Below, piece by piece: positions 49,308 to 57,662 of a DNA stretch of 64,000 nucleotides (position 1 is the first letter of the stretch; every line of letters starts with the position of its first letter). Both the position numbers and the translations under genes were made by a program. The notes beneath the pieces are model-generated. The model did no database searches. It saw nothing but the letters and a program-made list of their open reading frames with translations, and was not told the DNA's origin. The DNA comes from Candidatus Hadarchaeales archaeon. Its GTDB lineage: Archaea; Hadarchaeota; Hadarchaeia; Hadarchaeales; WYZ-LMO6. Location of the stretch: NCBI GenBank assembly GCA_038736355.1, contig JAVYML010000001.1, positions 124,001-188,000 of the forward strand, written 5' to 3'.

Positions 49308-51206
49308 TCAAGTCCTCCCCAAGCAGGACCAGCACACGTCCTTTATGCTCATGGAGATGGTGAAGTCACAGGAACAGGAAAAGCTCTTCAGCTTCACCAC
49401 GGCGATAAGGCTCTGACAGGGGTGGAGCTGGATGGGGGGTTTGAGACAACAGGAATCCATCCAGCAACAAGTCCTCTCGTCCGGGCCGTCACATCCATCT
49501 CCGCAGAGGAGGTCCTTCCACCAGCAGCAGTCCCCCTGCTGGCAACCATCTCCGTAGGGGCCAAAGAACCATTCGTAAGTCTTGAAGTCTTTCCCCGAAA
49601 ACTGGTACTGGAAGCCCTGGAAGAAGATGGGCACGGTCCCCGTGTTGTGAATCTTGAGCACTACCCACACCGTATCGCAAGGATAGGTATACCAGTAGTG
49701 CAAGTAGAGGGTGCGGTTGTCCTCCGAACGCCAAGAGTTCACCTGACAGCACGGGAAGCTCCAGACCTTGTAACACTCTATCTCCGACTTCCAAGTTCCC
49801 GTCTCCACCGTGCCCGACACGTAGAGGGGCTCGCTCCAGTGGGCGTAGGCTATTCCTCCCACCGAGAGGAAGAGCATTAGAAAGACGAGGGGAGTGCCCC
49901 ACCGCCGGGAGGACACCTCCTTACCCAGCCCCCACCTCACCTTGCGCCCCCTGTACCTGCGGCCAAGGAAGACCGGCACCGCGAGGAGAGGCAGCGAAAG
50001 CACGAGGGCGGTGTGCTCTCTCACGAAAGACCATAGGCCAACCATCACCCCCTTCACTCCAAGAATGGCCCATCCCACCTTGGGAATCCGCATAATCACT
50101 TTCCCCATCAGCTGGGAAGAGGAAACGGGTGTGGGGTCGGGAGAGGAGTTGGCATCCCCCTTGGTAATGAAGGACCAGCTCCCCCCCTCCTGCCTTACCT
50201 CCACCACCCTGTGGATCACCGCTTCTCCTCCCCGGACAAACTGGATTACGTCCCCAGGCCTCACTGAAGAGGGGGAAACCTCCCTCACCACTGCCACATC
50301 CCCCACCTCCAGGCTCGGACTCATGCTCCCGCTGAGAACGGTGGTCACCCGAAGGCCTAAGAGGCCCGTGGAGGCCCACACCATCACCACGCAGAGGACC
50401 GAGGCTATGACCAGGCCACGCGTCTGGGATTCTCTTGCCTTGAAGCCAACCTGTGAGGTGAAACCCAACCTTCGCAGGGTGAAGGGTGGGGTGTACAAGT
50501 TGATGGAGAAGAATCCCGCCGTGGGGATCATCACCCCCACCAGGGCCTCCACCGCCCAGGAGAGGCGGGGGAGAATCGGGCAGAACCACCAGAAAGCGGT
50601 GAGGGGGAGGCGGTATGCCAGGGAAGCCACCGGCCCGCCCAGGAAAGCCAGGTAGGTGGCTAGGAGGTTCTCCGCCACCAGGGGCAAAAAGCCCGTCCCT
50701 AGGAACTTGGTCGTGGCGAGGGGGGTGCGGAGCCCCAGCAGCTTGGCCGTGGAAATGCCAAGGAAAGCGTAAAAGAGGGTGACCGACCCCAAGGTGAGGA
50801 AGGGTCTACCCCTGCCGAGGTTCTTCACCAGGTAGGACCTGGAGAGTTCCATCCCCAGCAGGGTGGAGAGAACCAAGAAAGAATTGGTGAGGAGGGAAAG
50901 GGGGGCGAAGGAGTAGGGACTCCTCCCAAAGCCCATGAAGAAGCCCAAGTTCAGGAGGACCAGCACGTAGAGGATGGAAACGCTTGCGGCTGCCAGGGAG
51001 ACCGGGGCGTTGAACCAGGACCTTATCCTGTCCAGGCCGCAGGCCCAGAAAGCGACCAGGGCCAGGGTGCCCCAACAGACGGAGGGGAGGAAGTAGGCCA
51101 TCCATCCCCTGGCCGGGAAGAGGTTCAGGAAGAGGTAGTTGAAGAGGGCCAGGACTAGGATGACCGCCGCCTTCCTTTCCGCCTTCCAGCCTGTTTTCAT
51201 CCCCAT
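49308..51206 (-). CDS. SipW-like signal peptidase I fused to a Cys-rich TasA-like domain
   Basis: The product is about 632 residues (ATG 51206; GTG 51209 and ATG 51200 possible). Residues 1-270 hold seven to eight transmembrane helices. Residues 280-395 are a signal peptidase I domain: LSGSMSPSLEVGD with the nucleophile Ser about 294, RPGDVIQFV, the catalytic His in VIHRVVEV, ITKGDANSSPD. Two further helices follow. Near residue 450 a TasA/camelysin-type signal and N-terminus appears (LFLSVGGIAYAHWSEPLYVSG), followed by ~175 residues with 18 Cys, many as CC pairs. It looks like an enzyme joined to its own substrate class. It is third in the TasA-like operon. Confidence 0.88.
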   Translation of the reverse strand: MGMKTGWKAERKAAVILVLALFNYLFLNLFPARGWMAYFLPSVCWGTLALVAFWACGLDRIRSWFNAPVSLAAASVSILYVLVLLNLGFFMGFGRSPYSFAPLSLLTNSFLVLSTLLGMELSRSYLVKNLGRGRPFLTLGSVTLFYAFLGISTAKLLGLRTPLATTKFLGTGFLPLVAENLLATYLAFLGGPVASLAYRLPLTAFWWFCPILPRLSWAVEALVGVMIPTAGFFSINLYTPPFTLRRLGFTSQVGFKARESQTRGLVIASVLCVVMVWASTGLLGLRVTTVLSGSMSPSLEVGDVAVVREVSPSSVRPGDVIQFVRGGEAVIHRVVEVRQEGGSWSFITKGDANSSPDPTPVSSSQLMGKVIMRIPKVGWAILGVKGVMVGLWSFVREHTALVLSLPLLAVPVFLGRRYRGRKVRWGLGKEVSSRRWGTPLVFLMLFLSVGGIAYAHWSEPLYVSGTVETGTWKSEIECYKVWSFPCCQVNSWRSEDNRTLYLHYWYTYPCDTVWVVLKIHNTGTVPIFFQGFQYQFSGKDFKTYEWFFGPYGDGCQQGDCCWWKDLLCGDGCDGPDERTCCWMDSCCLKPPIQLHPCQSLIAVVKLKSFSCSCDFTISMSIKDVCWSCLGRT

Positions 51207-51271
51207 CACGTTTTGAGCGCGATTTTTTCAAAAATTAAAAAACAAAAAAATTTGGTTAGGGTTTCTCCGTT

Positions 51272-52711
51272 CTATACTGTATAGGTCACCTGAACTTCGA
51301 CCCAGTCGTGCAATGTGGGGTAATAGGGAGAGCTACTCTGGGCTTGGAACCTGACCCTTAAGTTGTTGACCTCGCTAGCAGTGTTTATACTATAGGGGTT
51401 GACATACAGGTTAAGCGTCACAATGTTGTCCACGCCTGCGGGTGGTAGACTCAATGAGATATTCCCTCCTCTCTGCGAAGCGCCAACGTAGATTTGCAAC
51501 CTAGCATTCGTCACGCCCGTACTCGGGCGCTGCCATTCGAACTTGAGCACTACACTTTGTACTGTGGCTCCCGCTGGGATGTTCTCGAACTCGAAATCGA
51601 GATAGTCATCCCACCCCGAGGGATTCCATCCTGCATAGGGAACTCCCGTCAGAGTTATGTATCGATCGTCGTCGCTGGCCGTTAGCTTGGCCAGATTATC
51701 GGATGAAAGGGGCACGGGCCCATCGGTGGCGTCCACCGCGTAATTGGGATGCAGGTTCACCGAGATGATTGGGGATTCTATCACCAACGTCACGTCCACC
51801 GTCTGCGGACTGTTCGTCGCGTTCGGGGCCGAAACCGTGATCGTGGCGTGGTAGGTCCCCGCTGTGAGCCCGGTGATGTCCACGCTAACCGTTATGTTCT
51901 CAGAAGCCCCGGCCGCCAGGGCTCCGCTCGTCGGATTGAGCGAAAGCCAGGTAGCGTCGTCCGTGGCCGTCCAGCAGAGCGTTCCCCCGCCTGTGTTGGA
52001 AATGGTCACTGTCTGCGGCGGAGGATTGGGCCCTCCAGCCGTGGCTTGGAAAGTCAGGCTCTGGGGAGAAAGTCCTATGGTGGGCTTGTACTCGGAGAAG
52101 TTCCACTGCACGGCCACCAGTTGGATGGTGAAGTGCAGTGAAGCTCCCCTGGGCGCACCCTGCAGGACGTGAACCCAGAAGCTCGTCTGAGGTGAATCTT
52201 TTCCGGGCTCAAGCTGAACGCCAAAGATGTTGGCCCTCCACCATATCTCCAAGTCATTCTCTCCATCGTTGTTGAGATCCAGCCTGACCTTCGTGTCATA
52301 GTCCATCACCACGGTCCCGTTGATGATGGCCTTTTCAATGATCAGGGGCACCGTTCCCGTGTTCTTCATGTAAACACTTATGGAGTTGAAGTAGCTGGGG
52401 TACACATTGTTCAAGGTCACCTCGATGATATGAGGATCTTTTATCACCGCCGTGGTGTAACCCACATCCTTGTCTCCCTGCCAGGAATAGGGCTCAGGCC
52501 CCTCGAAGTTGTCCCGGCAATGGTAGTCCCTCACACTGTCGGGGGGGCCTGGGTCAGAGTGTTTCACGTCGGTAAACCGCCAGTCCAGCGACCCCGTGGC
52601 CACGCTACCCGTGAGGAGGAGGGACTCCGACCAGTGGGCGAAGGCCACACCGGTCAGGAGCATCCCTGCCACCAGCAGCACCGGTAACACCGCTAGCCTC
52701 GCATCCCTCAT
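51272..52711 (-). CDS. TasA-like exported protein with BACON-like and C-terminal beta-sandwich domains
   Basis: The product has about 479 residues from ATG 52711 (GTG 52717 alternative). The SipW-type signal ends GVAFAHWSESLLLTGSVATG. The TasA/camelysin-like domain runs to about 205. A BACON-like domain follows (about 210-310: IGLSPQSLTFQATAGG, TVTISNTGGGTLCWTATDDATWLSL, SGALAAGASENITVSV). A C-terminal ~155-residue beta-sandwich (YLDFEFENIPAGATVQSVVLKFEW) completes it. The modular tail suggests a ligand-binding or tip version of the filament subunit. It lies 27 bp after the simple TasA-like gene and 65 bp before the peptidase fusion. Confidence 0.85.
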   Translation of the reverse strand: MRDARLAVLPVLLVAGMLLTGVAFAHWSESLLLTGSVATGSLDWRFTDVKHSDPGPPDSVRDYHCRDNFEGPEPYSWQGDKDVGYTTAVIKDPHIIEVTLNNVYPSYFNSISVYMKNTGTVPLIIEKAIINGTVVMDYDTKVRLDLNNDGENDLEIWWRANIFGVQLEPGKDSPQTSFWVHVLQGAPRGASLHFTIQLVAVQWNFSEYKPTIGLSPQSLTFQATAGGPNPPPQTVTISNTGGGTLCWTATDDATWLSLNPTSGALAAGASENITVSVDITGLTAGTYHATITVSAPNATNSPQTVDVTLVIESPIISVNLHPNYAVDATDGPVPLSSDNLAKLTASDDDRYITLTGVPYAGWNPSGWDDYLDFEFENIPAGATVQSVVLKFEWQRPSTGVTNARLQIYVGASQRGGNISLSLPPAGVDNIVTLNLYVNPYSINTASEVNNLRVRFQAQSSSPYYPTLHDWVEVQVTYTV

Positions 52712-52738
52712 TTCCACACCTTCCTATGGTTGCGGTGG

Positions 52739-53278
52739 TTACGGGGCTCGGTAGTAGTTCCACTGTACCACGTCGATGGTTACGCTGAAGGTGTAGGTTG
52801 TGTTCTCCTCTGCGTCCTCGTCCAGGTGCACGTGCAATACCCCATAGGCCTTTTGGCACTGGTGGAGCTGCGTGCCCACCTCAATCCTGTTCTCATTTGG
52901 GTGGTCGTTATCCGCAATTATCTCCAACGTGGTGTTGTCCGGCAGATTTCCACGCCCGTATGTTATACTCTGTATCCTCAGGGGTACACTGCCCACACAG
53001 TGAAGGTCTATGGGCAGGTAGTAGTGGATGCACGGGTAGGCGTGGCTGATGGTCACCGTTATGGTGTTTTTGTCCTGCGAGAGTGAGCCAGTGATGAAGC
53101 TGACATTCTTACACTCGGGCTCACTGTCCCAACCCTCGCCCACGCTCAGCTCGGCATCGAAGGTTCCCGTGTTGACCGTACCGTTGATGTACAGAGTGTC
53201 GGTCCAGTGGGCAAAGGCCACTCCGGTCATGGCCAGAGCCACCATCAAAGCTCCAAACATTGCCATTGCTGTCCTCAT
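52739..53278 (-). CDS. TasA/camelysin-like filament subunit
   Basis: This 179-residue protein has an ATG start with a GGAGGTGAT site. The N-terminal signal MRTAMAMFGALMVALAMTGVAFAHW is followed by the SipW-substrate hallmark TDTLYINGTVNTGTFDAELSVG. The mature domain is beta-rich (ITVTISHAYPCIHYYLPIDLHCVGSVPLRIQSI; TTYTFSVTIDVVQWN). Archaeal bundling pili are built from TasA-homologous subunits, so this could be the major subunit of such a filament. It is first in the operon behind the shared promoter element and a structured leader. Confidence 0.87.
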   Translation of the reverse strand: MRTAMAMFGALMVALAMTGVAFAHWTDTLYINGTVNTGTFDAELSVGEGWDSEPECKNVSFITGSLSQDKNTITVTISHAYPCIHYYLPIDLHCVGSVPLRIQSITYGRGNLPDNTTLEIIADNDHPNENRIEVGTQLHQCQKAYGVLHVHLDEDAEENTTYTFSVTIDVVQWNYYRAP

Positions 53279-53280
53279 CT

Positions 53281-53446
53281 TCTATCACCTCCTTTTCTCC
53301 ATAGGGGCTATCATCGGTCGATCCACGAAGGGACCTCCCTTTAACGGGGGCTCCCCTTTTAGTCCCCCGGGCCTTTCCGGTTTTCCGGCCATGCCAAAAA
53401 GAAACTGAGACCCCGGGATAAAGGCGCCTACTGAAAATAGTTCTGG
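53281..53446 (-). promoter_or_regulatory. Promoter and ~115-nt structured leader of the TasA-like operon
   Basis: The minus strand reads CCAGAAC (53446-53440), N4, TTCAGTAG (53435-53428), then CGCCTTTAT with TATA at 53418-53422. Predicted transcription start is near 53395, leaving a leader to 53279 that contains CCGGAAAACCGG, GGCC pairs, and GGGGG...CCCCC self-complementary segments. The order and spacing of the upstream element match the DUF6230-like operon promoter. Confidence 0.68.
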
Positions 53447-53505
53447 CGTCTTTTTCTGGCGCTCAATTCAGTCTTCTTTTAAGTTTTCCCTCCGCCAGCT
53501 CCTTC

Positions 53506-53760
53506 GTGTCTGGATTTGAGGAATCCTTCGAGGAGATCAAGAAGAAACTGGGGGGGAAGCGGGGTGAGGAACTTGCGGAGGAGATCCTCGGAATCCTGAG
53601 CGATGGAACTTCTCATTCCCTCAAGGAGCTGGTAGAACTCACGAAGACCTCCAAGGAAAGTGTAAAAACCGTGCTGAATCTTCTGGAGGAGATGGGTTTC
53701 GTAGAAAGGGAGTACAGGTTAACGGAGTTCGGAAGAAGGGTGCTCTTGCCCCAGGAGTGA
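53506..53760 (+). CDS. Small winged-helix regulator
   Basis: This 84-residue protein has a GTG start. A winged helix spans about 22-80 (EEILGILSDGTSHSLKELVELTKTSKESVKTVLNLLEEMGFVEREYRLTEFGRRVL), preceded by a short charged N-terminus. It resembles ArsR/MarR-like archaeal regulators without a ligand domain. It is divergent from the TasA-like operon, 60 bp from that operon's upstream element, so it is a natural candidate to bind it. It ends exactly where the convergent HTH gene ends. Confidence 0.7.
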   Translation: MSGFEESFEEIKKKLGGKRGEELAEEILGILSDGTSHSLKELVELTKTSKESVKTVLNLLEEMGFVEREYRLTEFGRRVLLPQE

Positions 53761-54024
53761 TCAACAGAACATCTTCCTGAGTTCCCTCAGCTTCTTCAGC
53801 ACCTTCATCCCTTCTTCCGTAGTCTGGTAGACCTTTCGACCTTCCCCCTCTCCGTTGGTTTTCACCGCCAGTAAGCCTCTTCCCACGAGTTCGTCTATGT
53901 ACTTCTGGGCCAGACCAAAACCCAGATTGGTCCGGTAAGCTATCCCCGTCTTCGTCATCTCCCCCACACATGCCAGCTCCAGAATCTCGCCTATGATCTC
54001 CAGCCTGTTCCTTCTTCCCCTCAT
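53761..54024 (-). CDS. Winged-helix regulator (HTH_45 type)
   Basis: This 87-residue protein fits the archaeal HTH_45 pattern: RRNRLEIIGEILELACVGEMTKTGIAYRTNLGFGLAQKYIDELVGRGLLAVK, then a wing (NGEGEGRKVYQTTEEG) and a C-terminal helix. Small single-domain regulators of this type are numerous in Archaea. ATG 54024. It is divergent from the V4R regulator across a 207-bp gap that contains a tandem GTAACACA repeat. Its stop abuts the stop of the 53506-53760 gene. Confidence 0.78.
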   Translation of the reverse strand: MRGRRNRLEIIGEILELACVGEMTKTGIAYRTNLGFGLAQKYIDELVGRGLLAVKTNGEGEGRKVYQTTEEGMKVLKKLRELRKMFC

Positions 54025-54087
54025 CTAGGTTATTTTGTGCTCACACGCCCCTCCTAAAAATACCTCGTGACTCTTTTCCCTAAGACC

Positions 54088-54199
54088 GTAACACAGTAAC
54101 ACATTTTCGAAACATCATACCTTTTTCGTTCTTCCCTCTCTCTTTTCCCCCTTTCTCCTCCGTTCAATGTTTTTGTGTAATACCAAATTGTTTAAATAG
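54088..54199. promoter_or_regulatory. Divergent regulatory gap with tandem GTAACACA and TATA box
   Basis: GTAACACA occurs twice in direct tandem (54088-54095, 54096-54103), and a partial inverted relative TGTGTAAT lies near 54175. A plus-strand TATA, TTTAAATA (54191-54198), is centred about 37 bp before ATG 54232, giving a leader of about 12 nt with GGGAAGAAGGG. The rest of the 54025-54231 gap is T-rich, with no gene visible. Confidence 0.5.
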
Positions 54200-54231
54200 C
54201 GGGACAAGAAGTTATCAAGTGGGAAGAAGGG

Positions 54232-55317
54232 ATGAAGGTGGGGGGGCCTAAATATCTACCCATAGGTGCCTATCTTCCTGGCAGAAAGATAGTTGAATAC
54301 TTGGTCTTAACCGATGACCTGGTGAGCACCCTCGCTGAAATCACTTGGAGGGCCAAGGAAAAGGGAGTGGAAATCGTTGCCGGGAACCTCACCACCGATC
54401 CCCGCTCCCCCATCAAGCACTTCTCTTTCTTCGCCGATCTCACCAACTCCGAAATCACACCGGAGGAGCTGGAAAAGGAACTGACCAAAGTGGAGGGGGT
54501 AAAGGAGGTCCTCTCCCAGCCGGGGACTTCCCAGGGATTGGTGGTGGACAGGCTGCATTTCCCCCTCATGGTGATGGAGGAGAGGGCCATCACCCTAAGG
54601 GTGGAAACCTTTGGGGATCTCCTGCAAAACTTCAACCAAGTAGAAACCAACAAACTCGCCTTTTTCAGGATGGGAGTAAAGGCAGGGTTGAGGAAGGCTA
54701 GGAAGGTCATCCAACTGGGATTGAGTGGCATACAGGCCCTCGACTTCATCCTCACGGAAAGGATAGCCAAGGGTTGGGGTCTGCCCACCATCAAGAAGTT
54801 CAACGGAGATACGGTGGAGGTGGAGATGCAGGAACTCTTCGAGTGTCTCCCCTTCAAGGGGAAGGGAAAAGAGAGCAAGAGCCAGTTCTTTAGGGGGTAT
54901 CTCTCGGGAGTGGTCTCCGGCCTCATAGGAAAGGAAGTGGTCATGGAGGAGACGAAGTGCATAGCCAAAGGGGACAAGTGCTGCTACTTCGTCTCCACTC
55001 CCGGTTCTCTCTCGGAGGTAGGCACCAGGCCCTCGGAAACTCCTCAGACGAGGGAGGAGCTCTTTTCCGTAATCAAGGAAATTTTTGGGGAAGACCTGAA
55101 GTTCAAGGCCTTGAAGTTCTTGGCCAGAAAGGAGGTGGCCTCCATCAGGGAGATAGCCAGGAAAATCAACATCGCCCCCAAGAACCTCACCCGCCACTTG
55201 GATTACCTCTTGCAGAAGGGAGTGATAGAAACCGTCTACAGCGGGAAAAACATCAAGCTCTACCGTCTTTCCTCAAAGGTGGAGGTACTGGGCAAGTTCC
55301 TGCGCAGCGACCTCTGA
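54232..55317 (+). CDS. V4R-domain transcriptional regulator
   Basis: The product has 361 residues. The N-terminal ~90 residues have an ACT/ferredoxin-like pattern (VSTLAEITWRAKEKGVEIVAGNLTTDPRSPIKHFSFFADLTNSE). The central V4R domain (about 130-265) has ECLPFKGKGKESKSQFFRGYLSGVVSGLIGKEVVMEETKCIAKGDKCCYFVS, the Cys-containing signature of 4-vinyl-reductase-like sensors that bind small molecules or metal. The C-terminal winged helix (about 290-355) has SIREIARKINIAPKNLTRHLDYLLQKGVI. It probably senses a ligand and controls nearby surface genes (inference). It is the largest of three regulators clustered here. Confidence 0.83.
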   Translation: MKVGGPKYLPIGAYLPGRKIVEYLVLTDDLVSTLAEITWRAKEKGVEIVAGNLTTDPRSPIKHFSFFADLTNSEITPEELEKELTKVEGVKEVLSQPGTSQGLVVDRLHFPLMVMEERAITLRVETFGDLLQNFNQVETNKLAFFRMGVKAGLRKARKVIQLGLSGIQALDFILTERIAKGWGLPTIKKFNGDTVEVEMQELFECLPFKGKGKESKSQFFRGYLSGVVSGLIGKEVVMEETKCIAKGDKCCYFVSTPGSLSEVGTRPSETPQTREELFSVIKEIFGEDLKFKALKFLARKEVASIREIARKINIAPKNLTRHLDYLLQKGVIETVYSGKNIKLYRLSSKVEVLGKFLRSDL

Positions 55318-55347
55318 ACTTTTTTATCCCAAGGTGGAAGGAAAAGG

Positions 55348-56025
55348 ATGCTGAGGACCCCCCTGGTCATCGTGAACTTCAAGGCCTACGCCGAAGCGAT
55401 GGGGAAAAGGGCCGTGGAACTCTCCAAGATCCTTTCCTCCGTGGCCAGGCGTGAGGATGTGTGCGTGGCCGTGGCCCCCCAAGCGCCCGACCTCAAAAGT
55501 GTGGCGGAGGTGGGACTTCCCGTCCTAGCCCAACATGTGGATCCCCTCACGCCTGGAGCCCACACGGGCTGGATCCTCCCGGAGGCCGTGAAAGAGGCTG
55601 GGGCGGTGGGTTCCCTTCTCAACCATTCTGAACATCCCCTGAGGGTGGAGGAGGTTGGGGCCTGTGTGAAGAGGCTGAGGGAACTGGGATTGGTGAGCGT
55701 GGTCTGCGCAGCCGATCCCGAGCTCTGCAGGAAGGTGGCCTCCCTCCGCCCAGACTTCGTGGCCGTGGAACCCCCAGAGTTGATAGGAACGGGAAGGGCG
55801 GTTTCGAAGGTGAGGCCGGAGGTGGTGAGCGAAGCCGTGGAACTGGTGAAGGAGGTGAATCCCTCGGTAAAGGTCCTTTGCGGGGCTGGCATCTCCACGG
55901 GGGAGGATGTGAGGAAGGCGCTGGAGCTGGGTGCGGAGGGGGTGCTCCTAGCTTCCAGCGTGGTGAAGGCCAAGGACTGGAAGGCTGCGGCGGAAGAGGT
56001 GATCAAGGGAATCAAGGGAGGTTAG
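55348..56025 (+). CDS. tpiA: Triosephosphate isomerase (archaeal type)
   Basis: This 225-residue protein is shorter than bacterial TIM, as in Archaea. Catalytic residues are visible: Asn-Lys in IVNFKAYAEA, His in LLNHSEHPL and Glu in VAVEPPELIGTG. The phosphate-binding region is LCGAGISTGEDVRKALELGAEGVLLASSVVKA. It interconverts dihydroxyacetone phosphate and glyceraldehyde-3-phosphate in glycolysis/gluconeogenesis. It starts 30 bp after the V4R regulator and overlaps the convergent helicase gene by 4 bp. Confidence 0.95.
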   Translation: MLRTPLVIVNFKAYAEAMGKRAVELSKILSSVARREDVCVAVAPQAPDLKSVAEVGLPVLAQHVDPLTPGAHTGWILPEAVKEAGAVGSLLNHSEHPLRVEEVGACVKRLRELGLVSVVCAADPELCRKVASLRPDFVAVEPPELIGTGRAVSKVRPEVVSEAVELVKEVNPSVKVLCGAGISTGEDVRKALELGAEGVLLASSVVKAKDWKAAAEEVIKGIKGG

Positions 56026-57662
56026 CCCTCTTTCACCTCGAAGGGGAGGTCCCTTTTGGGATCGGAAAGTTCTTCTTCCGTCATAGGTTCGGGGGAAAGG
56101 GGAGAAAGGCGGAGGATGGGCTGGAGCCTGCGGTCGACCTCCCTCGCCAGGCTTTGCATGCGTTTGACCTTCCTGCGGGAAGAGAAGTGGGAGGCCATGT
56201 CGAACTTGGATTCCGAGAGGAGGATGACCACCCTCCCGAAGGAGAATCTCCCCGTCCTGCCTCTCCTCTGGATGTACCTTATCTCGGAAGGAACGGGCTC
56301 GTAAAAGACCACCAGATCCACGGAGGGGATGTCCAGTCCCTCTTCCGCTATGGAGGTCCCCACCAAGACCCTCGTCTCCCCCCTCCTGAACCTCCCAAGG
56401 ACTTCCAGCTGCTCCCTCTGCTTCAAACCTGAATCGCTCGCCCTCCTCGACTGTCCCACGAACCTCTCCACCCCCACTCCGGGTAGGTTGCGGGAGAGAT
56501 ACTCCACCAACCTGGAAGCCGTGTCCCTGTACTGGGCAAAGACCAGCACCCTCGAAAGGGGGGAGGACTCGAGCTGTTTCTTCACTTCCCAAAGGAGTCT
56601 TTCCATCTTTGGATGCTCGGGCAGGGGTTCCTCGAGGATGGCCCTGAGCTTCCTGTACCTGGGATCCTTGAGAAGGAGGGAATAGGTCCTCCTCTCCCCG
56701 CTTCTTCCCTCCATCCTCTCGAAGAAGGAGAGGAGGGCGAAGGGACCCTGTGACTCGAGGAGCTCCAGCGCATGCGAAAGGGTGAGGGAAAGGGACTGGT
56801 ATCTGAGGGCGGTGAAGAGGGGACCCTTCTCCCTAGCCGTCCCCAGTTTCTTCCTCAGTTCCTCCCCCAATCCCAGCAGGACCTTCCTCGTTACCCTGCT
56901 TGGGGGGACCCTCAGGTAACCGTGCTCCCAGAGCCATCTCACCTTCTCTTCCATCATCTCCTTCAGGAGGGAGGAAAGGGGTGAGTATTCCTGCGGTAGG
57001 GGGAGCCTGCATGGAACTACTTCCACAGGATAAACGTAAGGACTCACATCAGCATCCCATTCCGTCCTGTACTCCACATGCTCTATTCCGAGGGCCCTGC
57101 AAATGGCCTCCATCCTCTCCGGAGTGGAGCCCGGGGAGGCGGTGAGACCCAGGATGAGAGGATGCGGACACTCCTCGAGATACCTCTGGGCCACCAGCGT
57201 GTAGGCGTAATCCTTCACCGCCCTATGGCACTCATCGAAAACCAAGAGGATGAACTCCCTTAGCCTCAACCTTCCGGCCTCTACGTCGTTCCTCACCACT
57301 TCGGGAGTGGCGAAGAATACCCTTCCCTCCTTCCAGGCCCTCTCCCTTCTCTCCGGTTCCACCCTTCCCGTGAGCACCCTGAGCTCGGAGGGAAGGAGGC
57401 GGACGGAGAGGACGAAGCTGTGGGCATGCTGAATCACCAGGGGGCGGGTGGGAGCCATGATCAGGATCTTCCCCCTCCTATAGCGGTGAAGGAGGTGGAC
57501 GGCCACCAAGACGAAGATCACCGTCTTGCCCAGCCCCGTAGGTAGGACTACCAGCGTGTTCCTTTTCACCGCTTCCCCCACTATTTCCTCCTGGTACTTC
57601 CTGTACCTGAGGACCCCGGGTCTGAGCAGGGGATGCTCGAAGAACTCCTTCACTTCCTGCAT
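56022..57662 (-). CDS. Hef-type DEAH-family helicase without nuclease domain
   Basis: The product has 546 residues. SF2 helicase motifs: motif I LVVLPTGLGKTVIFV, Ia APTRPLVIQHAHSF, II VFDECHRAVKDYAYT (DECH), III LGLTASPGSTPERM, V-VI VGTSIAEEGLDIPSVDLVVFYEPVPSEIRYIQRRGRTGR. The inserted helical domain between the RecA lobes is typical of Hef/FANCM. Full-length euryarchaeal Hef (about 750 residues) adds an XPF-type nuclease plus HhH, absent here. It overlaps an Hjc-like gene by 13 bp, which may supply a nuclease partner. It would act on stalled forks. Confidence 0.9.
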   Translation of the reverse strand: MQEVKEFFEHPLLRPGVLRYRKYQEEIVGEAVKRNTLVVLPTGLGKTVIFVLVAVHLLHRYRRGKILIMAPTRPLVIQHAHSFVLSVRLLPSELRVLTGRVEPERRERAWKEGRVFFATPEVVRNDVEAGRLRLREFILLVFDECHRAVKDYAYTLVAQRYLEECPHPLILGLTASPGSTPERMEAICRALGIEHVEYRTEWDADVSPYVYPVEVVPCRLPLPQEYSPLSSLLKEMMEEKVRWLWEHGYLRVPPSRVTRKVLLGLGEELRKKLGTAREKGPLFTALRYQSLSLTLSHALELLESQGPFALLSFFERMEGRSGERRTYSLLLKDPRYRKLRAILEEPLPEHPKMERLLWEVKKQLESSPLSRVLVFAQYRDTASRLVEYLSRNLPGVGVERFVGQSRRASDSGLKQREQLEVLGRFRRGETRVLVGTSIAEEGLDIPSVDLVVFYEPVPSEIRYIQRRGRTGRFSFGRVVILLSESKFDMASHFSSRRKVKRMQSLAREVDRRLQPILRLSPLSPEPMTEEELSDPKRDLPFEVKEG

